Notes under the pieces: model-generated
Databases searched by the model: none
What the model saw: only the letters and a program-made list of their open reading frames with translations
What the model was told of the DNA's origin: nothing
Assembly (NCBI GenBank): GCA_003542935.1
Contig: DPJQ01000123.1
Coordinates: 1 to 14,150 of the forward strand
Reading direction: 5' to 3'
From: Lachnospiraceae bacterium
Lineage (GTDB): Bacteria > Bacillota > Clostridia > Lachnospirales > Lachnospiraceae
Length of the DNA stretch: 14,150 bases
Shown: piece by piece, positions 1 through 6,716 of the stretch
Numbering within the stretch: position 1 is the first letter of the stretch
How the letters are laid out: each line of letters starts with the position of its first letter
Made by a program: the position numbers and the translations under genes

Positions 1-20
1 ATAAAATGAAAAATGTAAAC

Positions 21-49
21 TTGCGTCATGTTTTGCACACCAATATACA
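21..49 (+). promoter_or_regulatory. Possible sigma-A-like promoter for fliD
   Basis: TTGCGT (21-26) and TATACA (44-49) are separated by exactly 17 bases, a plausible -35/-10 pair. The predicted start near 55-56 would overlap the fliD ribosome binding site (AGGAGAGG, 55-62), leaving an unusually short leader, so the real promoter may lie upstream of the window. I see no TAAA-N15-GCCGATAA flagellar sigma-28 type site in the 68 bases available. Confidence 0.25.
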
Positions 50-68
50 GTAAAAGGAGAGGATAGAT

Positions 69-2516
69 ATGGCATCAATAGGCGGTCTGAGCAGCAGTAC
101 AAGTAGCAGTATCGGAAGCACAAGCCTCCGTGGGTACGGCGGTCTGGCCAGCGGTCTGGACAGAGACACTCTGATTGAGAATATGACCTACGGCACCACC
201 AGCAAGATTACTCAGCAGCAGCAGAAAAAACAGCAGCTGGAGTGGAAGCAGGAGGCCGTGCGTTCCATTTCGGATAAAATGATTGCCTTCGGCAATAAAT
301 ATACCAGTACCATCACGGCTTCCACGAACCTGTTCAATTCCAATTTCTGGGGCAGGAGCGTGATTACCGGTTCCGGAGAGAACAGCAAATATGTGGCTCT
401 GTCCGGTACGGCCGGCAGTGCGAATGCCATTACGATCTCTGCCGTGAAGCAGTTGGCGCAGAAAGCCACGGTCAGTTCGTCGAAAGCGGTATCCGACCAG
501 AAGCTTGCTACCGGTACGCTGAATGTGGAAGACGACTTCACAACCCAGAACCTGGCGGGAAAGACCATTAATTTTACGGTGGGCAGTAAGTCCTACAGCA
601 TATATCTGGGCGATAAGGCCGGAGATGACAAATTAGAGTACGATACGGCGGAGCATGTCGCGGAGGCGATCAGCAAGCTGCTTGAGAAGGAAGAAGAAGG
701 ACTCTCTCAGAAAGTGACTTTTACCGGAACCGCAGACGGCAAAATCAGTTTGACAGGCAGCGGGGGAAATGCGATTTATCTGACCGGCGGATCGGCCCTG
801 CAGTACCTTGGCATGACGGCAGATAAGGATAAAGAAAACAACTTAAATGGGAAGACGGTAGAGGGCGCCCTCACAGGCCATACCACCACCGTCGGCTTCA
901 AGGATATGATCAACGGAAAGACATTGACGTTCAATTACAACGGGACGTCCAAGTCGATCAAACTTACGGGGACGGATGATCTGGAGGTTTTGCAGAAAGA
1001 TCTGCAGGCTAAATTGGACGAAGCGTTTGGTAAGGGCCGGGTCAAGGTAAATCTGAACGGCGAAGAGGCAACAAAGAAAAAAACAGGTACTTTTGAGTTC
1101 CAGACTCTGGATCCGGAGACAGGTGGTGCAGATGACAGCTCATCCCTGACCCTGACGTCCGGAAGCAGCGGCCTTTTAGGGGGAGCAGAAAGCGTTTTCA
1201 AAGTATCTTCCGGCGCCTCAAACAGGATGAGCCTGGACAGCAAGATCGCCGATTTAAGTGCAGCTGCAGATGGGAAGTGGGCTGCGCTTAACGGGAAAAA
1301 GGAAATTTATGTGGTCGACGGCAAGCTCACATTGTCAAAGGCCGGTGCCCCTGCGGATGCGGAAATTAAAACTATTGGGATTTCGGATGATGAGACTGTC
1401 CGGAGTCTGATGCAGAAGATCAATGAAAACACCGACATGACGGTGAGCTATCAGTCCGCTGCCGATAAATTTGTGTTTACATCTAAAGAAAACGGTGCCA
1501 GCGGCCATATTCAGATGGATGCAGCTCTGGCGAAGATGTTTGGCCTCTCCGATGGGACCAAAGAAGTGGATGTCCGGGGGAAAGACGCCCAGGTGGCTGT
1601 GAAATACGCGGGTTCCGATGAGGAAGTGCTGATCCGCCGTGACTCCAATACCTTTAACCTGGAAGGGCTTACGGTTGCCCTGAAAGGAACGTTCGGCTAC
1701 AAAGAAGTGAAGGATGCCGACGGTAATGTCGTAAAAGATGCTAAGGGCAATGTCATGCTTGAAAGAGATATGACGGCAGAAGCCATCTCGGTTACCGCGT
1801 CTGTGGATACAGATAAGGTCGTGGATAATATTAAATCCATGATCGAGGAATACAACGCCATCGTGGAGGAAGTAAATTCGCAGCTGAGCACGAAACACGA
1901 TAAGGATTACACACCGCTCACCACAGAGCAGAGAAATCAGCTGAGTGAGACAGAGATCAAGAATTATGAGGAGAAGGCCAAAGAAGGCCTGCTCTTCGGA
2001 GACAGCGACCTGAGGATGCTGAGCAGTGCTTTGCGTACGGTTATGAGTGGCGGCCTTCAGGAAGAGTTCCGGAAGATAGGTATTACCACTTCCAGCAGCT
2101 ATTCCGATAACGGTAAACTGGAATTGGATGAAACCAAGCTGCGCTCGGCTCTGGCCACAGATCCGGAAAATGTGGAGCGGCTGTTCACCTCCACGGCCGG
2201 CACCAACGCAGACGGTACGGCCACATACAATGGCCTGGCCACGAACCTTAAATCCGTGATCTACCAGTACTCTAATCCGCTGGGCTCCAGCCAGTCTAAA
2301 GGTGTGCTGGTTCGGAAAGCAGGCACCCAGTCTTCGGTGCTGAGCCTCACAGATAACGAGATGTACAACGAGATCAAACAGCTCGATAAGCTGATTGCCA
2401 ACCTGCAGGAACGGCTGCAGACGGAGCGTGACCGCTATATTTCCCAGTTTACATCCCTGGAGACACTTATTTCCCAGATGAACGCCCAGTCCGGCTGGCT
2501 CAGTTCGTTCTCATAA
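69..2516 (+). CDS. fliD: Flagellar filament capping protein FliD (hook-associated protein 2)
   Basis: FliD forms the cap at the distal end of the growing filament and helps incorporate secreted flagellin. The 815-residue product has the expected ends: an N-terminal FliD_N region with the GLASGLD motif near residues 24-31, a Gln/Lys-rich helical stretch (about 45-65), and an ITISAVKQLAQ segment near 121-131. The C-terminal FliD_C region holds the DTDKVVDNIKSMIEEYN helix, a GKLELDETKL segment and a closing amphipathic coiled coil (about 772-815). At 815 aa it is much longer than compact FliD proteins of about 450-550 aa; the extra length is a Ser/Thr/Gly-rich middle, consistent with variable exposed D2/D3 domains. 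The ATG is preceded by AGGAGAGG at 55-62. The next gene, fliS, starts 18 bases after the stop. Identification rests on termini and context and is firm. Confidence 0.95.
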   Translation: MASIGGLSSSTSSSIGSTSLRGYGGLASGLDRDTLIENMTYGTTSKITQQQQKKQQLEWKQEAVRSISDKMIAFGNKYTSTITASTNLFNSNFWGRSVITGSGENSKYVALSGTAGSANAITISAVKQLAQKATVSSSKAVSDQKLATGTLNVEDDFTTQNLAGKTINFTVGSKSYSIYLGDKAGDDKLEYDTAEHVAEAISKLLEKEEEGLSQKVTFTGTADGKISLTGSGGNAIYLTGGSALQYLGMTADKDKENNLNGKTVEGALTGHTTTVGFKDMINGKTLTFNYNGTSKSIKLTGTDDLEVLQKDLQAKLDEAFGKGRVKVNLNGEEATKKKTGTFEFQTLDPETGGADDSSSLTLTSGSSGLLGGAESVFKVSSGASNRMSLDSKIADLSAAADGKWAALNGKKEIYVVDGKLTLSKAGAPADAEIKTIGISDDETVRSLMQKINENTDMTVSYQSAADKFVFTSKENGASGHIQMDAALAKMFGLSDGTKEVDVRGKDAQVAVKYAGSDEEVLIRRDSNTFNLEGLTVALKGTFGYKEVKDADGNVVKDAKGNVMLERDMTAEAISVTASVDTDKVVDNIKSMIEEYNAIVEEVNSQLSTKHDKDYTPLTTEQRNQLSETEIKNYEEKAKEGLLFGDSDLRMLSSALRTVMSGGLQEEFRKIGITTSSSYSDNGKLELDETKLRSALATDPENVERLFTSTAGTNADGTATYNGLATNLKSVIYQYSNPLGSSQSKGVLVRKAGTQSSVLSLTDNEMYNEIKQLDKLIANLQERLQTERDRYISQFTSLETLISQMNAQSGWLSSFS

Positions 2517-2534
2517 GCAAAAAAGAGGAAAAAT

Positions 2535-2906
2535 ATGTATCAAAACGGATATCAACAGTATAAAGCGCAGTCTGTAAACACGATGACAAGCGGAGAGATG
2601 CTTCTGCTTTTGTATGATGAACTGATCAAACGCCTCACCAGGGCGCAGATTGCGCTGAAGGATAAAGATTATGATCTCTTTGAAAAGTCAGTGCAGCGGT
2701 CGAAGGAGATTGTCCAGTATCTGAACCGTACGCTGAATATGGAATATCGTATCAGTTATGAACTGAGGCGGATGTATGAATTCTTTCTCTATGAGATCAG
2801 CAGGCTGCAGGTCGGGCGGAATGAAACTGTGATTGAGGAACTGAAACCCCTTGTAGCAGAGCTTCGTGATGCTTTCAGAGAAGCCAGCAAGACAGCTGCC
2901 GTATGA
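2535..2906 (+). CDS. fliS: Flagellin export chaperone FliS
   Basis: FliS binds the C-terminal disordered region of flagellin in the cytoplasm, preventing early polymerisation and escorting it to the flagellar type III export gate. The 123-residue length fits the family (about 120-135). Family features visible are the N-terminal tyrosine-rich segment (MYQNGYQQYKAQ), the SGEMLLLLYDELIKRL helix near 19-34, a lysine/arginine-rich second helix, and the LRRMYEFFLYEI segment near 77-88, matching the family's L..LYdym. pattern. AGAGGA (2524-2529) precedes the ATG. It lies directly downstream of fliD, the usual arrangement, and is followed 13 bases later by the FliT-like gene, so the three genes are almost certainly one operon. 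Confidence 0.93.
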   Translation: MYQNGYQQYKAQSVNTMTSGEMLLLLYDELIKRLTRAQIALKDKDYDLFEKSVQRSKEIVQYLNRTLNMEYRISYELRRMYEFFLYEISRLQVGRNETVIEELKPLVAELRDAFREASKTAAV

Positions 2907-2919
2907 CAGGAGAATAAAC

Positions 2920-3330
2920 ATGGACAATGAAAAAGGCCTTTTGTCGGAGATTCTGAAACGAGTGCAGAAGAATTACAGGCACATGGTGGAGATCGAGAGG
3001 CTGACAAAAGAGCTTGGCGAAGCGTTCTCAAGAAATGACCATGATTCGGCCCAGTTGCTCTTGAAAATGCGGGGAAATGAAATGGATGAGGCTACGCAGA
3101 CGAAATATGAGATTCATACCCTCGTTCAGGATGTGGACAATGAGGAGAGAAAGAATGTTGAGGCGTGGCTCAAGGGGGAGGCAGCCGGCAGTTCTCAGGA
3201 GTTTGAGGCTGTGAAGATACGGGAATTGAGCGGCCAGATGCTGCAGGCCGTCAGAAGGACGATAGCTTTAGACAAGGCGATCAGCTCCAGGATGGCGGGA
3301 GAAGATTCCTATTATCATTCCCCTGTATAA
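2920..3330 (+). CDS. Small helical protein in the FliT position, probable flagellar chaperone
   Basis: This 136-residue, highly charged and predicted all-helical protein follows fliS by 13 bases. The ATG at 2920 is preferred over an in-frame ATG at 2866 because CAGGAGA (2907-2913) sits 6 bases before 2920, whereas 2866 lies within fliS. The sequence has no transmembrane segment, signal peptide or enzymatic motif. It contains long helical stretches (about 5-30, 35-75, 80-115), typical of FliT/FlgN-type chaperones. FliT is the FliD export chaperone and regulator in other bacteria, and fliD-fliS-fliT is a common gene order. The FliT assignment is therefore positional and architectural; I see no diagnostic sequence motif, so no symbol is given. 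An alternative is a lineage-specific flagellar assembly accessory protein. Confidence 0.7.
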   Translation: MDNEKGLLSEILKRVQKNYRHMVEIERLTKELGEAFSRNDHDSAQLLLKMRGNEMDEATQTKYEIHTLVQDVDNEERKNVEAWLKGEAAGSSQEFEAVKIRELSGQMLQAVRRTIALDKAISSRMAGEDSYYHSPV

Positions 3331-3343
3331 ATTAAGACATATG

Positions 3344-3378
3344 AAAACAGCCTGTGGCTATTCGCCACAGGCTGTTTT
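3344..3378. terminator. Bidirectional intrinsic terminator between fliS/fliT-like operon and C39 peptidase gene
   Basis: A perfect 15-bp inverted repeat (3344-3358 and 3364-3378) flanks a 5-base loop. The arms begin with AAAA and end with TTTT, so a U-tract follows the GC-rich stem on either strand. It lies 13 bases after the plus-strand stop at 3330 and 33 bases after the minus-strand stop at 3412. It can therefore end both convergent transcripts. Confidence 0.9.
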
Positions 3379-3411
3379 ACAAACAGATAGAGTTCAAATA
3401 TTTGGATGTAT

Positions 3412-4242
3412 TCAGCGGACAGAGATGCTCCACATGGGCCCTCCGTCTGTAGCACTGTATTTCAGTTCGTCAAGGATAAGCTCAATGTCCCAGGCTTTCT
3501 GCGTGTTTTTCAGGCTGGCCGGATCGGCAATAGATACCTTTTTATCGGACCAGTCATCGGCAATGATGATGAAATGCCCGCCATTAGTAAAATGACCGGG
3601 CCCCAGCAAGGCGACCAGAATATGCCCGCTGGCAAGTTCGTCCAATATGCCTTTTCTGGTAAAATCATGGAAGGATTCCACCTGGAAACCAAAAGCCGCG
3701 GCGCCTTCCGGGATAAAGCTGTGTTTGGTTCCGGAACCGGGGGCCCAGTAACCGTGATCGGAAGCCCAATCGGCCATGTCCGAAGGAAAATAGTCCTGAT
3801 TGGTAAAGCTGGTGACAATCATGGCAAGTACCGTGGGGCCGCACCCATATTTTCCGAAACGGTCTCTGCCTCCATAGGAGTGGTCTACCCAGCGGGAGTC
3901 GCCCTGATTGAAATAAGTAAGGATTCCCATACTGCTGGTGAGAGATAACGTGTAGGTGCCGTCTTTATTTTTTGCTTTTGGCTTCTTTGCGGCAGGCTTT
4001 TTGTCCGGTTCATCTATATCATCACTGCCTTGTGTCTTTGCATCATCTAAAGATGTGTCTTCCGAAGCAGGAAGGCCGGCGGCTTCCCCCGGAGCAGATA
4101 AAATCTCATCTGTTTCCGAAAAATCATCCGTCGGATCGGCCGGGGACGTATACATGACGCTGGAGGCCAGATCCGTCCGGGCGGGGGGGAGAGCGTAAAA
4201 TATAGCCAGACTGATCACTGCGCACAGTATTTTTTTTGCCAT
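3412..4242 (-). CDS. Secreted C39-like (papain-fold) cysteine peptidase
   Basis: The 276-residue product starts with a signal peptide: MAKK, then a hydrophobic core ILCAVISLAIFYAL (about 5-18). Next comes a low-complexity acidic/Ser/Pro region (about 31-80) and a Lys/Pro/Ala linker (about 81-93), suggesting a spacer through the cell wall. From about 108 to 268 it resembles Peptidase_C39_2 domains: FNQGD with oxyanion Gln113, YGCGPT with nucleophile Cys134, GGHFIII with His223, and SIADP with Asp240. The ATG at 4242 is chosen over 4308 because AGGGAG lies 6 bases upstream and the signal peptide begins at once. It may cleave a peptide substrate or peptidoglycan-linked peptide outside the cell; the substrate cannot be told from sequence. 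No ABC transporter or bacteriocin precursor accompanies it, so a bacteriocin-processing role is not supported. Confidence 0.85.
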   Translation of the reverse strand: MAKKILCAVISLAIFYALPPARTDLASSVMYTSPADPTDDFSETDEILSAPGEAAGLPASEDTSLDDAKTQGSDDIDEPDKKPAAKKPKAKNKDGTYTLSLTSSMGILTYFNQGDSRWVDHSYGGRDRFGKYGCGPTVLAMIVTSFTNQDYFPSDMADWASDHGYWAPGSGTKHSFIPEGAAAFGFQVESFHDFTRKGILDELASGHILVALLGPGHFTNGGHFIIIADDWSDKKVSIADPASLKNTQKAWDIELILDELKYSATDGGPMWSISVR

Positions 4243-4270
4243 TTTTTTCTCCCTGTTTTCTGAATCTATA

Positions 4271-4299
4271 TTGACTGCATTATTTAAAAACAGTATAGT
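4271..4299 (+). promoter_or_regulatory. Sigma-A-type promoter for the FtsE-like ABC gene
   Basis: TTGACT (4271-4276) and TATAGT (4294-4299) are spaced by 17 bases, a near-consensus vegetative promoter. The predicted start at about 4306 gives a leader of about 40 bases carrying AAGGAAG before the ATG at 4347. The region is shared with the divergent C39 gene at 4242. On the minus strand there are TATACT-like hexamers around 4294-4304, so overlapping divergent promoters are possible, but I cannot assign a convincing minus-strand -35. Confidence 0.65.
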
Positions 4300-4346
4300 A
4301 TATAACAAATATCGGAAATAGCAGAAAAAAAATAAGGAAGAAAAGC

Positions 4347-5075
4347 ATGACGCAGATTATTTTTCATCATGTGACGAAAAAATTCGGCGATTTAACGGCA
4401 CTTAACGACGTTTCTTTTGAGATAAGAAAAGGTGAATTTGTATTTGTAATAGGAAAGAGCGGGGCAGGAAAGAGTACAATGCTGCATCTGCTTACTAAAC
4501 AGGAGGAAGTGACCTCGGGGCAGATCGTCGTTGACGGATGCAATATAGAAAGCATTAAAAAAGGAAAGATACCGGGTTATCGGCGCAGGCTGGGAATTGT
4601 TTCTCTGGAGGCGGGGCTATTGAAAGATCGCTCGATTTATGATAACATTATGTTTGCGATGCGGGCTACCGGAAAGGCAGACCGCCAGGCCGGGAAGGTG
4701 ATCCTGCGGCTTTTGGGCCTTGTGGGCCTGGCAAACAGATATCAGGCATTTCCGGGTGAGCTCTCCGGAGGAGAGCAAGCCAGGGTGCTGGTGGCCAGGG
4801 CTCTTTCTGTTCGGCCGGATATTCTGGTGGCGGATGAGCCGACTGCAAATCTGGATCCGGACGCGGCCTGGGATCTGATGCAGCTTTTTGCGGAAATCAA
4901 CTATCAAGGAATGACGATCCTGATGGCCAGCCATGCCAGGGATCTGGTAACCATCATGAGAAAACGCTGCCTGACTCTGGTGGCGGGGACTCTGGTGGCC
5001 GACGAGAAGAATGCAATATATAATCCGAAGGCAATTGATATTTTTGAAGAGAGGAGAGTTCTTGGAAAAAAATAA
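4347..5075 (+). CDS. FtsE-like ABC transporter ATP-binding protein with altered Q-loop
   Basis: This 242-residue protein is a single nucleotide-binding domain most like FtsE, LolD and MacB-type ATPases. Visible motifs are Walker A GKSGAGKST (36-44), signature LSGGE (139-143), Walker B ILVADEP with Glu164, D-loop NLDP (168-171) and H-loop His196 in MASHARD. The Q-loop position, normally VVFQDFRLL in FtsE, reads IVSLEAGLL, so the conserved Gln is replaced by Leu87. No FtsX-like or other permease gene follows, although FtsE normally works with membrane FtsX to control septal or sidewall peptidoglycan hydrolases. ATP binding and hydrolysis residues otherwise appear intact. It has its own promoter and AAGGAAG ribosome binding site. 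It may couple to an unlinked permease, or be a diverged duplicate of the housekeeping FtsE. Confidence 0.82.
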   Translation: MTQIIFHHVTKKFGDLTALNDVSFEIRKGEFVFVIGKSGAGKSTMLHLLTKQEEVTSGQIVVDGCNIESIKKGKIPGYRRRLGIVSLEAGLLKDRSIYDNIMFAMRATGKADRQAGKVILRLLGLVGLANRYQAFPGELSGGEQARVLVARALSVRPDILVADEPTANLDPDAAWDLMQLFAEINYQGMTILMASHARDLVTIMRKRCLTLVAGTLVADEKNAIYNPKAIDIFEERRVLGKK

Positions 5076-5088
5076 GAAAAATGTAGAA

Positions 5089-5118
5089 ATTAGCCTGGAT
5101 TTTTAAAATCAGACTAAT
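5089..5118 (+). terminator. Weak imperfect hairpin after the ABC gene, possible terminator
   Basis: The segment is an imperfect palindrome: ATTAG pairs with CTAAT, CTG with CAG and ATTT with AAAT, interrupted by one mismatch and one bulge. It is followed by ATTTTAGG rather than a clear T-tract. It might partly separate the ABC gene from the gene at 5207. The stem is AT-rich and weak. Confidence 0.25.
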
Positions 5119-5141
5119 ATTTTAGGAAAAATATCCGAAAT
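5115..5141 (+). promoter_or_regulatory. Possible degenerate flagellar sigma (SigD/sigma-28) promoter
   Basis: TAAT (5115-5118) followed by 15 bases and TCCGAAAT (5134-5141) resembles the sigma-28 consensus TAAA-N15-GCCGATAA with four mismatches. A motility sigma would fit the downstream chemotaxis receptor and FliD paralogue. In such AT-rich sequence this could easily be chance. Confidence 0.22.
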
Positions 5142-5172
5142 ACTATAGAGGATACTATTTTTTGTGACTGGA

Positions 5173-5188
5173 AGGAGGGACTGCTATT
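5173..5188 (+). promoter_or_regulatory. Strong ribosome binding site placed for a non-ATG start
   Basis: AGGAGGG (5173-5179) is the only strong Shine-Dalgarno sequence ahead of the gene annotated from 5207, yet it lies 27 bases before that ATG. It is 6 bases before an in-frame ATT at 5186. The frame is open from a TGA at 5165, and the seven codons 5186-5206 would add I-N-Y-E-I-R-Y to the N terminus. An out-of-frame ATG at 5193 opens a six-codon reading frame only. Confidence 0.45.
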
Positions 5189-5206
5189 AATTATGAAATC
5201 AGGTAT

Positions 5207-6682
5207 ATGCTGATGTTGCTGACGGCCATAATTAATCAGAAGACTCTTCAACCGCCAAGGAGATATGTGAAATGGGAGACGGTTTTAAAAGTTTCTGATT
5301 ATCAGAATGTGATCAACATCGTCTATCTTGGTATCCTGGGAATTGAAAAAGAGATTTCCGAGGAATGCGAAGAGCAGTTTTTTCAGAGCTATAAAAAAGA
5401 ACTTCTTCTGCGTGATTCATACAGTAATGCGGAAGAGGTAATTATGTGGCAGCTGGAAAGATATGGGATTGAAGCGTTGATTCTCTCGGATACAAGGGTG
5501 GAAGGGCTGTATCCCAAACCGGAAATGGCCAACCTTGGCAGGCTTGAAATCCTGGTAAACAAAATGAGCCTCCCCCAGATTCACCGTTTGATGCGGGACA
5601 TGGATTATGGGGAAGTCGAAAACCGTATGGGGACAGGGGCGCTGTATGAGCGGATTCCGGGAATCCGGGTCATGTTTTATGATGAGATGCCGGTTCATAA
5701 CAAAGCATATAAGAAATATTTCTCTGCATCCCTGAAAAAGTATCCGTGCCTTGAAAACTACCATTATATACATACGTTGTCTGCCGAAGACGGCTATTTG
5801 TATCAGGTGGGAAAAATGGTAGAATTCTATCTGGCGGGGGACCTGAGGATACGGGATGTGCTTGACTTTTGGCAATATCAGAGGGCTGCTGAAGATGTTG
5901 TTCAAAGTAAAAAAGTAAAAGATTTTTTTCAGCGTGTGAAATGGCAGGAATTTGTCCACCAGATGGGGCTCCTTGCCACGCTTTGGTTCGGTGACGGTGC
6001 GGCCCGGCAATATGGTGTTGCGCTGGAACTGGAGGAATACATCCTTTCTTCCGGCCGTGAGAACAAACGCCTGGATCAGAGGCTTTTACCTTACGAGAAG
6101 TCCAGGCTGGATTTTTACTGGCGGAACAGGGATGCGGAATGGGCGGTGAAAAAGAGGGAATGGTTATTTCCTTCCAGGGAATATATGTACCGTTTTTTTC
6201 CCGTTCTGAATCAATATCCTTTTTTACTATTTTTTTGCTGGGCGATCCGTTGGCTTCGCTTTTTGAAACAGTTTGCAGCAAACAGGTGGAGAAAAGTGTG
6301 GTGTGGAATCAGCGTCAGATTTTTGGATATAAAAGAAAAGATGAAAGGGCTGATAAGAAAAAGAGAAGAAAACCTATCTGAGAAAATACTTCAAAATCGT
6401 GAGGAAGAAATCCGGGATGTTGAGGGAAATCTTCAGGAACGTGAGGAAGAAATCCAGGAACGTGAGGAAGAAATCCAGGAACGTGAGAAGAAATTCCGGA
6501 ATCGTTGGGAAGGCCCCCGAGATCGTGGAGAAAAGCCCCGGAATCGTTGGGAAGAAGTCCAGGATCAAGAGGAAGAGTCTCAGGAGCGATGGGGAGAAGC
6601 TAGGGATCAGGAAGAAGAGTCTCAAGATCAGTGGGAATATGCTCAGGATTATGAGGAAGAACCTCAGACCATTGAAATTTAA
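5207..6682 (+). CDS. Nucleotidyltransferase-family (NTP_transf_5-like) protein with heptad-repeat C-terminal tail
   Basis: The first 355 or so of 491 residues resemble the uncharacterised nucleotidyltransferase family PF14907. This includes a helical N terminus, a LxLYPxPEMxxxG-xxEILV segment (about 99-117), a RIRDVLDFWQY motif (214-224), and the family's typical C-terminal LFPSREYM...YPFLL...RWLRFL stretch (about 325-355). The acidic metal motif expected as DxD in the GDiDiLV-like segment reads GRLE (111-114), and the following E-x-H type position reads MFYDE, so catalysis is doubtful. From residue 398 to 488 the protein is a 13-unit seven-residue repeat rich in Glu, Arg, Gln and Trp. The start is uncertain: ATG 5207 has only AGG at 5201-5203 close by, while an ATT at 5186 has ideal ribosome-binding spacing. 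It ends 34 bases before the receptor gene, suggesting co-transcription. Confidence 0.7.
   Translation: MLMLLTAIINQKTLQPPRRYVKWETVLKVSDYQNVINIVYLGILGIEKEISEECEEQFFQSYKKELLLRDSYSNAEEVIMWQLERYGIEALILSDTRVEGLYPKPEMANLGRLEILVNKMSLPQIHRLMRDMDYGEVENRMGTGALYERIPGIRVMFYDEMPVHNKAYKKYFSASLKKYPCLENYHYIHTLSAEDGYLYQVGKMVEFYLAGDLRIRDVLDFWQYQRAAEDVVQSKKVKDFFQRVKWQEFVHQMGLLATLWFGDGAARQYGVALELEEYILSSGRENKRLDQRLLPYEKSRLDFYWRNRDAEWAVKKREWLFPSREYMYRFFPVLNQYPFLLFFCWAIRWLRFLKQFAANRWRKVWCGISVRFLDIKEKMKGLIRKREENLSEKILQNREEEIRDVEGNLQEREEEIQEREEEIQEREKKFRNRWEGPRDRGEKPRNRWEEVQDQEEESQERWGEARDQEEESQDQWEYAQDYEEEPQTIEI
6398..6670 (+). repeat. 21-bp tandem repeat, 13 units, coding a heptad-repeat tail
   Basis: Thirteen in-frame 21-base units encode seven-residue repeats of the type R-E-E-E-I-Q-E. 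The second to fifth units are nearly identical; later ones drift to R-W-E-x-x-R-D/N and Q-E-E-E-S-Q-D forms. Because the unit is a multiple of three, other frames over the region are also open on both strands, which creates spurious ORFs. The repeat suggests expansion by replication slippage and a long charged helix or coiled coil. Confidence 0.9.
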
Positions 6683-6716
6683 ACAGAAATAGAAAATGGA
6701 ACAGAAGGAGACAAAG

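Noticed and set aside
3406..3948. Plus-strand ORF of 180 aa opposite the C39 peptidase
   Set aside because: The minus-strand frame carries a signal peptide and full catalytic motifs; the plus frame has no ribosome binding site or domain.
4222..4224. Lipoprotein signal (Cys7) in the C39 peptidase
   Set aside because: The cysteine follows KKIL at the start of the hydrophobic core; a lipobox cysteine should come after the hydrophobic stretch.
6399..6692. Alternative-frame Arg/Lys-rich ORF over the 21-bp repeats
   Set aside because: The repeat length is a multiple of three, so all frames stay open. There is no ribosome binding site, and the main frame continues a family domain.
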